Below, in pieces: positions 1 to 11,367 of a DNA stretch of 64,000 nt (its first letter is position 1; every line of letters starts with the position of its first letter). Position numbers and translations under genes: made by a program. Below the pieces are notes generated by a model. That model did not search any database. It was not told where the DNA came from and worked only from the letters and a program-made list of their open reading frames with translations. The stretch comes from Pseudochrobactrum asaccharolyticum (lineage in GTDB: Bacteria > Pseudomonadota > Alphaproteobacteria > Rhizobiales > Rhizobiaceae): NCBI RefSeq assembly GCF_003314995.1, contig NZ_QNRH01000002.1, positions 744,001 to 808,000 of the forward strand, read 5' to 3'.

Positions 1-784
1 TGGTGCCTTTGTATTTCACGTCGATAAACTGTTCAAAGCCTTCAGCTTCGATCAGTTTGGACATGATGGCTTTCTTACCTTCCGGTGTGAAAGCAATGCT
101 CTTATTGGCGCCTTCGATGCGCTCCTGAAGCCAGGCTTTTTCAGCCGGATCAGAAATGTGCATGAATTCAAAGCCGATTGTCGAGCAATAGGTGCGCTTG
201 AGAATATCGAGCATTTCGCGAACGGTCGCATATTCGAGGCCGAGCACGTTGTCGATGAAGATTTTGCGGTCAAAATCTGCCGGTGTGAAACCGTAATTTT
301 CCGGTGCCAGTTCGTTATGATCATTCGGCTTTTCGGAAAGACCGAGTGGATCAAGATTGGCATGCAGGTGACCACGCATGCGGTAAGCGCGGATCATCAT
401 GATCGCGCGAACGCTGTCGCGTGCTGCCTGTGTAATTTCTGCTTCGGTCAGAGCCGGTGCAGCAACAGCAGCTTTACCGCCTTTGCCTTTCAGCTTGTCC
501 GAGATGTGCTTTTCAACTTCTGCCCAGTTGCCGTCGAGAGCATTGGTCAGCTCATCTTTTGGCGTAACAGGCCAGTTGCTCTTTTCCCAGGATGCACCGC
601 GGGCATTTTCAAGCACATCCTGCCGGTTGTCACCGAGATTTGCGAAAAAATCACGCCATTCTGCATTAACCGAATTCGGATCGGTTTCATATGCAGCATA
701 GAGCTCCTCAATATAGTCGGCATTGCCGCCATAGAGAAACGAGGTCAGGGCGAAAACGTCATTGGCTTCTTCTTGCCGTGCCAT
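1..784 (-). CDS. sucA: 2-oxoglutarate dehydrogenase E1 component, N-terminal part (cut by window edge)
   Basis: This is the first ~261 residues of the thiamine-diphosphate-dependent E1 subunit of the 2-oxoglutarate dehydrogenase complex, which decarboxylates 2-oxoglutarate in the TCA cycle. The N-terminus (MARQEEANDVF, then SFLYGGNADYIEELY) is the conserved start of Brucella-type SucA, and the later stretch FMHISDPAEKAWLQERIEG is equally typical. The gene runs off the left edge, so the catalytic core is not visible. The start at 784 is preceded by AAGGA only a few bases away. It lies 251 bp downstream of sucD on the same strand, so it may be co-transcribed with mdh-sucCD or have its own promoter in that gap. 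Confidence 0.96.
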   Translation of the reverse strand, partial: MARQEEANDVFALTSFLYGGNADYIEELYAAYETDPNSVNAEWRDFFANLGDNRQDVLENARGASWEKSNWPVTPKDELTNALDGNWAEVEKHISDKLKGKGGKAAVAAPALTEAEITQAARDSVRAIMMIRAYRMRGHLHANLDPLGLSEKPNDHNELAPENYGFTPADFDRKIFIDNVLGLEYATVREMLDILKRTYCSTIGFEFMHISDPAEKAWLQERIEGANKSIAFTPEGKKAIMSKLIEAEGFEQFIDVKYKGT

Positions 785-1035
785 TGTCCTTGCCGGAGTA
801 TCCACTCCGTCTCCTTATACCGGCCATACCGGAAATTCTTCCGGTCCCGTTTTAAGTTACTGGTCTGTTGTCTCTGTATGGAAAAGTAGTGTTTTAAAAC
901 TGATTTCCAATAGAAACGGGCATAAGTTTCATTTTAATCACCCGGTTCGGGGCTGGCTGTGCCTTGGGCCATGAACAGGGCTTTTTAGAGGCAGTCGCTG
1001 ATAGCGACTGCCAATATTGTCGGAGTTCCAAGGGA
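785..1035. other. sucD-sucA intergenic region with a perfect hairpin
   Basis: This 251-bp gap is longer than the 3-bp sucC-sucD junction. It holds a perfect 10-bp inverted repeat, GGCAGTCGCT at 990-999 and AGCGACTGCC at 1003-1012, with a 3-nt loop. On the coding (minus) strand it is not followed by a U-tract, so it looks more like an mRNA stabiliser or a weak attenuator than a classic terminator. Confidence 0.5.
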
Positions 1036-1938
1036 TTAGCCTTTGAGAACCTCAACGAGTGTTTTGCCGAGCTGTGCAGGCGATGGGGAAACGCGGATAC
1101 CGGCTTCTTCCATAGCTGCAATCTTGTCCTCAGCGCCGCCCTTGCCACCGGAGATAACAGCACCGGCGTGACCCATGGTGCGGCCTTCCGGAGCGGTACG
1201 ACCGGCGATGAAGCCAACCATTGGCTTTGAACGGCCGCGCTTGGCTTCGTCTTTGAGGAACTGAGCTGCTTCTTCTTCAGCCGAACCACCGATTTCACCG
1301 ATCATAACGATCGATTTGGTGTTGTCGTCTGCGAGGAACATTTCCAGCACGTCGATGAATTCTGTGCCTTTAACCGGATCGCCGCCGATACCAACAGCGG
1401 TTGTCTGGCCGAGACCTTCATTGGAGGTCTGGAACACAGCTTCATAGGTCAGTGTACCGGAACGGGAAACAACGCCAACCGAACCTTTTTTGAAGATGTT
1501 ACCTGGCATAATGCCGATTTTGCATTCTTCAGGGGTCAGGATGCCCGGGCAGTTAGGACCGAGGAGACGTGATTTTGAACGTTCCAGACGCTCTTTCACA
1601 CGAACCATGTCCATAACCGGAATACCTTCGGTGATGCAGACGATGAAGCCGACTTCAGCTTCAATGGCTTCGATGATGGCATCAGCTGCACCTGCAGGCG
1701 GAACGTAGATTACGGATGCGTCTGCACCGGTACGTTCTTTAGCTTCAGCAACAGTTGCAAAAATCGGCAGATTTTCGCCCTTGGAACCGGTCCAGGTTTC
1801 GCCGCCCTTTTTAGGGTGGATACCGCCAACCATCTGGGTGCCGTAATATGCAAGCGCCTGTTCGGTGTGGAAAGTACCTGTCTTACCGGTCAGACCCTGA
1901 ACGAGAATCTTGGTGTCCTTGTTTACAAGAATAGACAT
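1036..1938 (-). CDS. sucD: Succinyl-CoA synthetase alpha subunit
   Basis: The ADP-forming succinyl-CoA ligase alpha subunit (300 aa) converts succinyl-CoA to succinate with substrate-level phosphorylation. It has an N-terminal CoA-binding Rossmann domain ([16 protein letters not shown], ~14-29), the LLGPNCPGI loop (~125-133) and the phosphohistidine region [12 protein letters not shown], in which His257 is the expected phosphorylated residue. Length is normal for the family. The start lies 3 nt after the sucC stop, so the two subunits are translationally coupled. The partner is SucC and the next enzyme downstream is SucA. Confidence 0.98.
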   Translation of the reverse strand: MSILVNKDTKILVQGLTGKTGTFHTEQALAYYGTQMVGGIHPKKGGETWTGSKGENLPIFATVAEAKERTGADASVIYVPPAGAADAIIEAIEAEVGFIVCITEGIPVMDMVRVKERLERSKSRLLGPNCPGILTPEECKIGIMPGNIFKKGSVGVVSRSGTLTYEAVFQTSNEGLGQTTAVGIGGDPVKGTEFIDVLEMFLADDNTKSIVMIGEIGGSAEEEAAQFLKDEAKRGRSKPMVGFIAGRTAPEGRTMGHAGAVISGGKGGAEDKIAAMEEAGIRVSPSPAQLGKTLVEVLKG

Positions 1939-1941
1939 GGA

Positions 1942-3138
1942 TCAATTTCCCTTCACTGCAGCAACGATTTTCTGTGCTGCATCGTCGAGATCGTCAGCTG
2001 AAATAACATTCAGGCCGCTCTCGTTGATGATTTTCTTGCCAAGCTCAACATTGGTGCCTTCGAGACGAACCACCAGAGGAACTTTAAGGCCAACTTCTTT
2101 AACAGCTGCGATCACGCCTTCAGCGATAACGTCGCATTTCATGATGCCGCCGAAGATGTTCACGAGGATACCTTCAACAGCTGGATCAGCAGTGATGATC
2201 TTGAATGCAGCAGTTACTTTTTCTTTGGTAGCGCCGCCGCCAACATCGAGGAAGTTTGCCGGTTCTGCGCCGTAAAGCTTGATGATGTCCATGGTTGCCA
2301 TAGCAAGGCCGGCACCATTGACCATGCAGCCGATGTTACCGTCGAGGGCAACATAAGCCAGATCATGCTTGGAAGCTTCGATTTCTTTTTCGTCTTCTTC
2401 CGACAGATCGCGCAGTTCCTGAATGTCAGGATGACGGAACAGAGCATTGCCGTCGAAGGACACTTTGGCATCCAGCACGCGTACACGACCATTGGTCATG
2501 ACGATCAGTGGATTGATTTCCAGCAGGCTCATGTCTTTTTCAACAAAAGCTTTGTAGAGAACCGGGAACAGAGCGATTGCATCTGCGCGGGCTTCGCCTT
2601 CGAGCTTCAGAGCGTCTGCGAGCTTCGCATTGTCTTCATCGGTCACGCCTTTGGCAGGATCGATTGCAACATTGATGATCTTTTCCGGTGTTTCTTCCGC
2701 AACAGCTTCAATGTCCATGCCACCTTCGGTGGAGACAACGAATGCCGGACGGCCGTTGCTTCGGTCGATCAGCAGGGAGAGATACAGTTCACGGTCAATA
2801 TCCGCACCATCTTCGATGTACAGACGGTTAACCTGCTTGCCGGCAGGGCCGGTCTGCTTGGTCACCAGAGTGTTGCCGAGCATTTCTTTAACGTTGGCAA
2901 CAACTTCTTCGATGGATTTGGCTAGACGTACGCCACCTTTAGCATCGGCAGGCAGTTCTTTGAACTTACCTTTACCGCGGCCACCGGCGTGGATCTGGCT
3001 CTTGACCACATAAAGCGGGCCAGGAAGGGTCTTTGCCCATTCTTCAGCCTGTTCAGCGGAGTATACAGCCACGCCATTGGCAATCGGTGCGCCGTAGGAG
3101 TGGAGCAGGCGCTTAGCCTGATATTCATGAATGTTCAT
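1942..3138 (-). CDS. sucC: Succinyl-CoA synthetase beta subunit
   Basis: This is the ATP-grasp beta subunit (398 aa) of succinyl-CoA ligase. [16 protein letters not shown] is the canonical N-terminus, and it fixes the start at 3138 although the reading frame stays open a further 35 codons upstream. AAAGGA lies about 8 nt before this ATG. Nucleotide-binding ([14 protein letters not shown]), metal-binding (LLEINPL) and GGIMKCD motifs are present. It is the second gene of the mdh-sucC-sucD-sucA cluster. The 154 bp between mdh and sucC contain a GC-rich hairpin that could tune expression relative to mdh. Confidence 0.98.
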   Translation of the reverse strand: MNIHEYQAKRLLHSYGAPIANGVAVYSAEQAEEWAKTLPGPLYVVKSQIHAGGRGKGKFKELPADAKGGVRLAKSIEEVVANVKEMLGNTLVTKQTGPAGKQVNRLYIEDGADIDRELYLSLLIDRSNGRPAFVVSTEGGMDIEAVAEETPEKIINVAIDPAKGVTDEDNAKLADALKLEGEARADAIALFPVLYKAFVEKDMSLLEINPLIVMTNGRVRVLDAKVSFDGNALFRHPDIQELRDLSEEDEKEIEASKHDLAYVALDGNIGCMVNGAGLAMATMDIIKLYGAEPANFLDVGGGATKEKVTAAFKIITADPAVEGILVNIFGGIMKCDVIAEGVIAAVKEVGLKVPLVVRLEGTNVELGKKIINESGLNVISADDLDDAAQKIVAAVKGN

Positions 3139-3234
3139 CTGGTTGTCCTTTGTAAGGCGCCCTGAAAACTGTGGTTTCAACTTGCGTTGATAGACAGGTT
3201 TCGTGATTTTTATATGAAGTTCCAGAGAGCAGTT

Positions 3235-3262
3235 CGGGGCCACTTTTGGGAAAAGCGCCCCG
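3235..3262 (-). terminator. GC-rich hairpin between mdh and sucC (attenuator or processing site)
   Basis: CGGGGC (3235-3240) pairs with GCCCCG (3257-3262) across a 16-nt loop in the mdh-sucC gap. No U-run follows on the minus strand. I read it as a possible partial terminator or processing hairpin inside the operon rather than a full stop. Confidence 0.35.
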
Positions 3263-3292
3263 ATACATCCCAGAACTTTAAATTACGGGTGC

Positions 3293-4704
<1,412 letters not shown>

Positions 4705-5889
4705 TCAGGCGGTTACCCGCACTGCATCTGATTCATTTGTCTCAAATGCTTCCAGATATTCGGCACTTTGCATCTCGAAAAGACGTGATGCGGTACGGTC
4801 AAATTCAAATGCTTCTGTACCGCTTGAGGCGATATAGAGCTGGTCAGGAGAGGCAGCAGCGCTGATCACCGCACGGGCGCGATGGTCATAAAGTGTATCG
4901 ACCAGCAGGATAAAGCGTTTGGCCTCATTGCGGCGGCTCAAATCAAGTACTGGCACATGATCAATAAACATGGTGCGGAAACGCGCCATGATTGCCAGAT
5001 AATCGGCAGCAGCCAGCGGTTTGGCACAGAGCTCATCAAAAGTAACACGGACAGCATCACCAACAGTCCGGTTCAGCACAATCTTACGACCGCGAAAATC
5101 AATCGTAACCGATGTTTCCCTGCGGCCTTCAGTCAGAATCTTCCAGGCTTCATCCATCTTGGCATCACTCTCAGCACCAAGCGGCGTGAGATAGACCGGC
5201 TGGCGGTCGAGCTTTTCAAGACGGTAATCAGTTCGTGAATCCAGATTAATTACGTCTACGCGGGTTTTAAGAATACTGACAAACGGCATGAACAGCTGGC
5301 GGTTCAGCCCGTTCGGATAGAGATTATCCGGTGCCACATTGGAGGTTGCGATCAGCACCACACCGCGCTCAAAAAGCGCTGAGAACAGGCGGGAGAGGAT
5401 CATGGCATCGGCAATATCGGTCACTGTGAATTCATCAAAACACAAGACCCATGCCTGCTGTGCCAGTGCTTCCGCAACCGGTGGAATCGGATCTTCCTGT
5501 TTGGTTTCACCGCGTTTCAAGGCTTGGCGATGGGCATTGATACGCTCATGAACATCAGCCATGAAATCATTGAAATGTGCGCGGCGTTTGCGTTCAACCG
5601 GCAGTAACTCAAAGAACATATCCATCAGCATGGTTTTGCCGCGACCGACTTCACCATGAATATATAAGCCCTTAATCGGCTCAGCTACTTTTTTGGATTT
5701 ACCGAACAACCAGCCCAAAGCGCTGGATTTACGCGAAAGACGCTTGCTGCAAATGGCTTCAATCAAGGCATCAAAGCGCTTTGCAAGAATTTGCTGCTGC
5801 GGATCAGCTTCAATATCGCCGGCAGAAGCCAGAGAGTCGTAGCGTTCTGATACGGACGGATAGGCTTTCAGCGTTTCATTGAAAGACAT
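4705..5889 (-). CDS. zapE: Cell division protein ZapE (AFG1-family AAA ATPase)
   Basis: A 394-aa AFG1/ZapE-like P-loop ATPase. Walker A is GEVGRGKT (79-86) and Walker B is WVLCFDEF (~147-154), followed by the sensor region IATSNVAPDNLYPNGLNR typical of the family. In Escherichia coli ZapE acts on FtsZ under stress; mitochondrial relatives handle respiratory-complex proteins, which may be relevant next to the TCA genes. It is monocistronic on the minus strand, with omp19 upstream separated by a strong terminator. Length is normal. Confidence 0.94.
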   Translation of the reverse strand: MSFNETLKAYPSVSERYDSLASAGDIEADPQQQILAKRFDALIEAICSKRLSRKSSALGWLFGKSKKVAEPIKGLYIHGEVGRGKTMLMDMFFELLPVERKRRAHFNDFMADVHERINAHRQALKRGETKQEDPIPPVAEALAQQAWVLCFDEFTVTDIADAMILSRLFSALFERGVVLIATSNVAPDNLYPNGLNRQLFMPFVSILKTRVDVINLDSRTDYRLEKLDRQPVYLTPLGAESDAKMDEAWKILTEGRRETSVTIDFRGRKIVLNRTVGDAVRVTFDELCAKPLAAADYLAIMARFRTMFIDHVPVLDLSRRNEAKRFILLVDTLYDHRARAVISAAASPDQLYIASSGTEAFEFDRTASRLFEMQSAEYLEAFETNESDAVRVTA

Positions 5890-5931
5890 GACAACCTCAT
5901 TCGGGCTTATTCAGGCGCTGTTCTATAAATG

Positions 5932-5963
5932 AAAAGCCGCAGATTGTGTCTGCAGCTTTTATG
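5932..5963 (-). terminator. Terminator of omp19
   Basis: The stem AAAAGC-GCAGA / TCTGC-GCTTTT lies 22 bp after the omp19 stop, with a U-rich run on the minus strand (CTTTTCATTT). Its left arm is nearly identical to the terminator at 32073-32104. Confidence 0.75.
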
Positions 5964-5984
5964 ATTTCGAAATGTCAGCAAATC

Positions 5985-6527
5985 TTAACGGGACAGGCTG
6001 ATCGGCTGGCCGCCGGATGTCTGACCGTCAAAACGACCGTCAGCAGACGAATAAAGCGAAGCAACTGTGCCGCCATTTGCATCATAGAGAACCAGCTGTT
6101 TGCCGTTAACCGACCATGAGGACAGGTTGGCAAGCTCGCCCGGGCAACGCAGCGGACCCGCGCGATAACCCTGACCGAATTTGGTCTGCGGGGTTGCAAC
6201 TTTACAGCTCTGACCGGCAAGCGAAGCATTCCACACACCGGCAACTTTGCCCGGTGTCAGGTCTACGGATGATGCAGGTGGCAGACTGGCAACCTGTGTA
6301 TTGCCCTGCGGTTGCGCGTTCATATCATTCGGGTTTGCCGGAAACTGCGATGAGTTCACATCATTCAATGAACCGGACTGAACCGATGTCGTTGGTGCAG
6401 GACGCAAAGGAGCAGGCTGAGCCTGCGGGGGAGTGTTACTGGCCATATTGTCAAAGCGCGAACTCTGGCAGCCTGCGAGAATGGTGGCGGCTGCAAGTCC
6501 GAGCAGGCCAATCTTAGAAACTCCCAT
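5985..6527 (-). CDS. omp19: Outer-membrane lipoprotein Omp19 (protease-inhibitor-like)
   Basis: This is a 180-aa lipoprotein closely matching Brucella Omp19. It has a short signal peptide ending in a lipobox (TILAGC, Cys about residue 20), a Pro/Gln/Asn-rich linker (~25-90), and a C-terminal AprI/Inh-like beta-barrel (VAGVWNASLAGQSCKVATPQ through LYDANGGTVASLYSS). Brucella Omp19 is reported as a protease inhibitor that protects the cell during oral infection. The start is set at 6527 because GGAG directly abuts the in-frame ATG at 6533 and gives proper spacing only to the second ATG, yielding MGVSKIG as in Brucella (MGISK). Confidence 0.93.
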   Translation of the reverse strand: MGVSKIGLLGLAAATILAGCQSSRFDNMASNTPPQAQPAPLRPAPTTSVQSGSLNDVNSSQFPANPNDMNAQPQGNTQVASLPPASSVDLTPGKVAGVWNASLAGQSCKVATPQTKFGQGYRAGPLRCPGELANLSSWSVNGKQLVLYDANGGTVASLYSSADGRFDGQTSGGQPISLSR

Positions 6528-7052
6528 ACCCATCTCCTTAATTATGGTGGTTTGTGACGGGAATCAGTGAAACAGTTCCGTCTTCAGGTCAATATTGAAG
6601 CACAATTCGGCGCAGTTTAGACCATTTTGGATTCAAAAGGAATTATTGAACAAATGGGAAATGAGCAGGATAGTGCAAATTTCTGGCTTCCGTCTCTCAT
6701 TTTATGCCGGTGATTGCATAATAGTAGAGCGGAAAAACGTGGCCGAACAGGCTGTTTAAACAAATTATATATTAAAGGATAACCATATTTTGTCCTGTGG
6801 CCAAGGCTAGATCTGCCTCTGATGTTGGTTTTTTGAGACAAAAATGTATCACGGCTTTTTGAAACCGGCGGGCATATACTGGCAATTTGAGATAAGTTCC
6901 GCCATATAGAGCCTGTATCGCATCCGGAAAGTGCTTCACAGTTTTAAGGCGGTGCTTTAAGGCAAAACATCCGGGATGAACGTCATTTGCCGTTTTATAC
7001 CGTATCAGGCTGTCTTTTCGCTTTGATCCGGTTCTTATTTAAATGTGAAACT
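6528..7052. other. Divergent intergenic region omp19 / dapF
   Basis: This 525-bp spacer separates the divergent omp19 and dapF and must hold both promoters. A minus-strand frame at 6617-6841 is open for 74 codons but has no ribosome site or recognisable sequence, and I do not call it. I see an AT-rich stretch at about 6755-6795 and no convincing hairpin or riboswitch. Confidence 0.5.
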
Positions 7053-7949
7053 ATGTCTGTAGCTATGTCAGTCAATGCAGCTTTTGCCAAAATGAATGGC
7101 CTTGGCAATAAAATTATTGTGGCGGATATGCGTGGCCGGAGTGACCGGATCACGCCTGATGCCGCACGCGCATTGAATGCTGATGCTGAGACCGGCTTTG
7201 ATCAGATCATGGCGATCCATGATCCGAAAACGGCGGGTACAGATTATTATATCCGCATTATTAATTGCGATGGCAGTGAAGCGCAGGCTTGCGGTAATGG
7301 TACCCGTTGTGTGGTGCAGGCGCTGGCTGCGGAGACCGGTAAATCGCAATTCACTTTTGAAACGCTGGCAGGCTTGCTGCTGGCAGAGGAATTGCCGGAC
7401 GGGCAGATCCGTGTGGATATGGGCAAGCCGCATTTCGAATGGCAGGCAATCCCGCTGGCAGAAGAGTTTCGTGATACCCGTATGATCGAATTGCAGGTAG
7501 GGCCGATTGATGCACCGGTACTGCATTCGCCGTCTGTGGCGTCGATGGGCAATCCCCATGCAATTTTCTGGGTCGATCAGGATGTCTGGTCCTATGAGCT
7601 GGATAAATTCGGCCCATTGCTGGAAAATCATCCGATCTTTCCTGAAAAGGCAAATATTTCTATCGCGCAGGTCACGGCACAAGATGAGCTGACAATCCGC
7701 ACCTGGGAGCGTGGTGTCGGATTGACGCGTGCTTGCGGCTCTGCTGCCTGCGCCGCTGGTGTATCGGCAGCGCGCACGCGCCGCACAGGGCGCAATGTAA
7801 AAGTCATTGTTCCGGGCGGGCTATTGCAGATCGACTGGCGCGATGATGATCATGTTTTAATGACAGGACCGGCTGAATGGGAGTTTTCGGGGCAGTTTGA
7901 TCCGGCAACAGGTCTTTGGGCAAAAGACACAACAGCAGAAGGTGCCTGA
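7053..7949 (+). CDS. dapF: Diaminopimelate epimerase
   Basis: DapF (298 aa from this start) converts LL- to meso-diaminopimelate for lysine and peptidoglycan. Both catalytic cysteines are present: Cys80 in ACGNGTRC and Cys228 in [14 protein letters not shown]. The core begins [19 protein letters not shown]. Start choice is uncertain: ATGs at 7053 and 7065 are both in frame with weak ribosome sites, and homologues start close to the second. It is the first gene of a tight plus-strand run, 2 nt ahead of mtaB. Confidence 0.96.
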   Translation: MSVAMSVNAAFAKMNGLGNKIIVADMRGRSDRITPDAARALNADAETGFDQIMAIHDPKTAGTDYYIRIINCDGSEAQACGNGTRCVVQALAAETGKSQFTFETLAGLLLAEELPDGQIRVDMGKPHFEWQAIPLAEEFRDTRMIELQVGPIDAPVLHSPSVASMGNPHAIFWVDQDVWSYELDKFGPLLENHPIFPEKANISIAQVTAQDELTIRTWERGVGLTRACGSAACAAGVSAARTRRTGRNVKVIVPGGLLQIDWRDDDHVLMTGPAEWEFSGQFDPATGLWAKDTTAEGA

Positions 7950-7951
7950 TT

Positions 7952-9232
7952 ATGGCGGTTGAGGTTGTAACATTCGGCTGCCGGCTGAATACTTATGAAT
8001 CCGAAGTGATGAAACGCGAAGCTGATGAGGCCGGTCTCGGCACATTGGAAAACGGCGCGATTATTTTCAATACATGTGCAGTTACGGCGGAAGCGGTGCG
8101 TCAGGCTCGTCAGGCGATCCGTAAGGCACGTCGTGATAATCCGGAAGCCCGTATTATCGTCACCGGTTGTGCAGCGCAGACGGGTGCTGATGATTTTGCC
8201 GCGATGGACGAGGTTGATCTGGTTCTCGGTAACGAAGAAAAACTGAAATCCAATTCCTACCGCATGTTACCGGACTTTGGTGTGAACCAGTTTGAGAAGG
8301 TTCGCGTCAACGACATTATGGAAGTGCGCGAAACCGCCAGCCATATGGTGGATGCGATTGAAGGCCGCGCCCGTGCTTTTGTGCAGGTGCAGAATGGCTG
8401 TGATCATCGCTGCACTTTCTGCATTATTCCTTATGGCCGTGGTAACTCCCGCTCTGTCCCGATGGGCGGCGTGGTTGAGCAGGTCAAAAGACTGGTCGGC
8501 AACGGCTATGCGGAAGTGGTGCTGACCGGCGTGGATATGACCTCCTACGGGCCTGATCTGCCGGGGAATTTGCGTCTTGGCAAACTGGTGAAAACCGTTT
8601 TATCTCAGGTGCCGGATTTGCAGCGTCTGCGTTTGTCCTCAATCGACTCAATCGAGGCGGATGAAGACCTGATGGAAGCTCTGGCCAATGAAAAACGTCT
8701 GATGCCGCATCTGCATCTCTCACTGCAGTCAGGGGATAATATGATCCTCAAGCGGATGAAACGCCGCCATTTACGTGATGACTCTATCCGTTTCTGTGAG
8801 GATGTGCGTAAACTTCGTCCGGATGCCGTATTTGGTGCGGATATTATCGCCGGTTTCCCGACCGAGACGGAAGAGATGTTCCAGAATTCTATCCGTATTG
8901 TCGAGGAATGCGGCCTCAGTCATCTGCATGTTTTCCCTTACAGTCCGCGCGAGGGCACGCCTGCCGCGCGCATGCCGCAATTGCGTCGTGAAGTGATTAA
9001 GGAACGGGCTGCCCGTCTGCGTGTTGCCGGTGATGCGGCTTATCGCTTGCATCTGGAAAATCTCAAAGGCACTGTGCAGAATATTCTCGTGGAGCGGGAT
9101 GGTTTGGGCAGGACAGAGGGCTTTACGCTGACAGGGCTGAATACGGACGATCTGAGCGCGGGACAGATTGTCAGCCGCATGATCTCCGGTCATGATGGTG
9201 ACAAGCTGCTGGCTGTTCCGCAAAATATCTAA
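7952..9232 (+). CDS. mtaB: tRNA t6A37 methylthiotransferase (MtaB type)
   Basis: This radical-SAM enzyme (426 aa) adds a methylthio group to N6-threonylcarbamoyladenosine at tRNA position 37. The N-terminal auxiliary cluster ligands are Cys10 (FGCRLNTYES), Cys42 (NTCAVT) and Cys73 (VTGCAAQ). The SAM cluster is C150-x3-C154-x2-C157 in GCDHRCTFCIIPYGRG. The TNTYESE-like start and lack of TrmO features point to the MtaB rather than the MiaB or RimO branch. AGAAGG precedes the ATG, which is 2 nt after dapF. The substrate modification is made by TsaD, whose gene is also in this window. Confidence 0.93.
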   Translation: MAVEVVTFGCRLNTYESEVMKREADEAGLGTLENGAIIFNTCAVTAEAVRQARQAIRKARRDNPEARIIVTGCAAQTGADDFAAMDEVDLVLGNEEKLKSNSYRMLPDFGVNQFEKVRVNDIMEVRETASHMVDAIEGRARAFVQVQNGCDHRCTFCIIPYGRGNSRSVPMGGVVEQVKRLVGNGYAEVVLTGVDMTSYGPDLPGNLRLGKLVKTVLSQVPDLQRLRLSSIDSIEADEDLMEALANEKRLMPHLHLSLQSGDNMILKRMKRRHLRDDSIRFCEDVRKLRPDAVFGADIIAGFPTETEEMFQNSIRIVEECGLSHLHVFPYSPREGTPAARMPQLRREVIKERAARLRVAGDAAYRLHLENLKGTVQNILVERDGLGRTEGFTLTGLNTDDLSAGQIVSRMISGHDGDKLLAVPQNI

Positions 9233-9263
9233 TTATCATTCGAAAATAAGAAGCGCTGTATTC

Positions 9264-10685
9264 ATGGCTATGGGTTTTATAAAAAAGATTTTTTCTTTCG
9301 GCAAAAAGGAAGAGGCATCTTCCGCCCCGTCAGAGGAAGTCCTGTCGCCTTTAGCGGAAGAGGGCGCACCGGTTGCAGCAGAACATGCGCCTGTTGAGCC
9401 GCATCATGAGACTGTGCTGGAAAAGATCGAAGAGCTGCTTTCCCAGCCCGTGATTGCCGATCCCGCAACTATAGAGCTGAAACCGGTTTATGATACGCCG
9501 GAGCAGGATGAGACTGCTGACGCAGAAGAGCTGCAGGCGGAAGAGCCACCTCATGAAACGGTTCTGGAAAAAGTTGAAGAGCTGTTGTCGCAGCCTGTGA
9601 TTGCTGATCCGGCAACTGTTGAACTGACACCGGATTTTCCTGAAACAGAACCAAAATTCACCGATGCAGATGTGGTTCCTGCGCCAAAGCCGTTGAAAGT
9701 GACTGTCAGCAAAGCGGTTGAAGCAAAACAGGAGCCGGTTGTTGTTGAAGCTGAGCCGGAAAAGAAACAGTCATGGTTCGAGCGGTTACGCAGCGGTTTA
9801 TCGCGCTCGTCACAGCAGCTTGGTGATTCGATCGGTGGTATTTTCACCAAGCGTAAGCTGGATGAAGATACGTTGCAGGAACTGGAAGATGTGTTGATTC
9901 AGGCCGATCTTGGTCTGGAAACCGCGATGCGCATTACTGACAGCCTGTCATCCGGCCGCTATGGCAAAGATATTTCGACAGATGAAGTCCGCAGCATTAT
10001 GCGCTCTGAAATCGAAAAAGTTCTGGTGCCGGTGGCAAAGCCTCTTGAGCTCGACCTGTCCCATAAACCACATGTCATTCTTGTGGTTGGCGTGAACGGT
10101 ACAGGGAAAACGACAACAATCGGTAAGCTCGCGGCCAAACTCACCGCAGGCGGTTTGAAAGTGATGTTGGCTGCCGGTGATACATTCCGTGCGGCAGCGA
10201 TTGAGCAATTGCATATCTGGGGTGAGCGTACCGGTTCACCGGTTGTGTCTTCCAAGCTTGGTGCCGATGCGGCAGGTCTTGCCTTTGATGCATGGCAACA
10301 GGCTAAAGATGCCGGCAGCGATGTGCTGATCATTGATACGGCCGGTCGTTTGCAAAACAAAGCCGAGTTGATGGAAGAGCTAGCTAAGATTGTGCGTGTG
10401 CTTGGCAAACATGATCCGGAAGCACCGCATACGGTGCTTCAGACACTGGATGCAACCACCGGTCAGAATGCGCTGAATCAGGTAGAGATTTTCAAGAATA
10501 TTGCCGGTGTGAACGGCTTGGTGATGACCAAGCTCGATGGTTCCGCCCGTGGCGGTATTCTGGTGGCGATCGCCGCCAAACATAAATTGCCGGTCTATTT
10601 TGTAGGTGTCGGTGAACAGATTGATGATCTTGAGCCGTTTACAGCGCAGGATTTTGCCGGAGCAATTGCGGGAGAAGCACGATGA
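9264..10685 (+). CDS. ftsY: Signal recognition particle receptor FtsY
   Basis: FtsY (473 aa) docks SRP-ribosome complexes at the membrane. After a basic N-terminal amphipathic stretch ([13 protein letters not shown]) comes an acidic A domain (to ~170) containing two copies of a ~24-residue module ([20 protein letters not shown] at ~49-68 and ~98-117). The N domain begins near [15 protein letters not shown], and the G domain carries GVNGTGKTT (276-284), DTAGR and [10 protein letters not shown]. The start at 9264 (MAMGF) is preceded by AAGAAG; 9270 is an alternative. It overlaps yciB by 4 nt (ATGA). Confidence 0.97.
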   Translation: MAMGFIKKIFSFGKKEEASSAPSEEVLSPLAEEGAPVAAEHAPVEPHHETVLEKIEELLSQPVIADPATIELKPVYDTPEQDETADAEELQAEEPPHETVLEKVEELLSQPVIADPATVELTPDFPETEPKFTDADVVPAPKPLKVTVSKAVEAKQEPVVVEAEPEKKQSWFERLRSGLSRSSQQLGDSIGGIFTKRKLDEDTLQELEDVLIQADLGLETAMRITDSLSSGRYGKDISTDEVRSIMRSEIEKVLVPVAKPLELDLSHKPHVILVVGVNGTGKTTTIGKLAAKLTAGGLKVMLAAGDTFRAAAIEQLHIWGERTGSPVVSSKLGADAAGLAFDAWQQAKDAGSDVLIIDTAGRLQNKAELMEELAKIVRVLGKHDPEAPHTVLQTLDATTGQNALNQVEIFKNIAGVNGLVMTKLDGSARGGILVAIAAKHKLPVYFVGVGEQIDDLEPFTAQDFAGAIAGEAR

Positions 10686-11356
10686 ACGATCAGATTTTTG
10701 AACGCGACCCGTCTGACCCGCAGCGTAAAGAAGTTCCGCCACTGTTGAAGCTGGCTCTGGAACTGGGGCCTTTGCTGATCTTCTTCTTTGCCAATTCCCG
10801 TGGTGACTGGCTGGTTGAGCGTTTTCCGGTATTGGCACAGATCGGTCAGCCGATTTTTATCGCTACAGCCTTGTTTATGGCCGCCACAGTGATTGCGCTG
10901 GTCGTATCTTGGATCATGACACGCAGCCTGCCGATCATGCCGCTGGTTTCGGGGATTGTGGTGCTGGTTTTTGGCGCGCTGACCCTGTGGCTGCACAATG
11001 ATACTTTCATAAAAATGAAACCAACCATCGTTAACAGCCTGTTTGGCGTGATTCTGCTCGGCGGATTGTTGTTTGGTAAAGCGCTTCTCGGCTATGTGTT
11101 TGATCAGGCTTTCAAACTGGATGCAGAAGGCTGGCGCAAGCTGACATTACGCTGGGGTTTGTTTTTCTTTGTGTTGGCAGCGATCAATGAAATTGTATGG
11201 CGGAACTTTTCCACCGATGCATGGGTTACCTTTAAGGTCTGGGGCGTGATGCCGCTGACCATTGCCTTTACAATGTTCCAGTTGCCGCTGATCAAAAAGC
11301 ATTCTCTGGTACCGTGGGGTACGGAAGACGGCGCAACATCTGCGGATAAAAAATAA
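10682..11356 (+). CDS. yciB: Inner-membrane-spanning protein YciB / septation protein A
   Basis: A 224-aa polytopic membrane protein of the YciB/IspZ family with about five or six hydrophobic segments. Family signatures include [18 protein letters not shown] (27-44) and [25 protein letters not shown]. In enterobacteria YciB links envelope synthesis and cell division; in Brucella and Shigella, loss affects intracellular spread or septation. It overlaps the ftsY stop (ATGA), so it is translationally coupled, and gloB follows 11 nt later. Confidence 0.9.
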   Translation: MNDQIFERDPSDPQRKEVPPLLKLALELGPLLIFFFANSRGDWLVERFPVLAQIGQPIFIATALFMAATVIALVVSWIMTRSLPIMPLVSGIVVLVFGALTLWLHNDTFIKMKPTIVNSLFGVILLGGLLFGKALLGYVFDQAFKLDAEGWRKLTLRWGLFFFVLAAINEIVWRNFSTDAWVTFKVWGVMPLTIAFTMFQLPLIKKHSLVPWGTEDGATSADKK

Positions 11357-11367
11357 GCGGGAGCACT

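Noticed and set aside
158-889. 243-codon open frame on the plus strand at the left end
   Set aside because: Fully antisense to sucA and without a ribosome site; a shadow of the strong codon bias.
6617-6841. 74-codon minus-strand frame between omp19 and dapF
   Set aside because: No ribosome site and no recognisable sequence; it lies where both divergent promoters must be.
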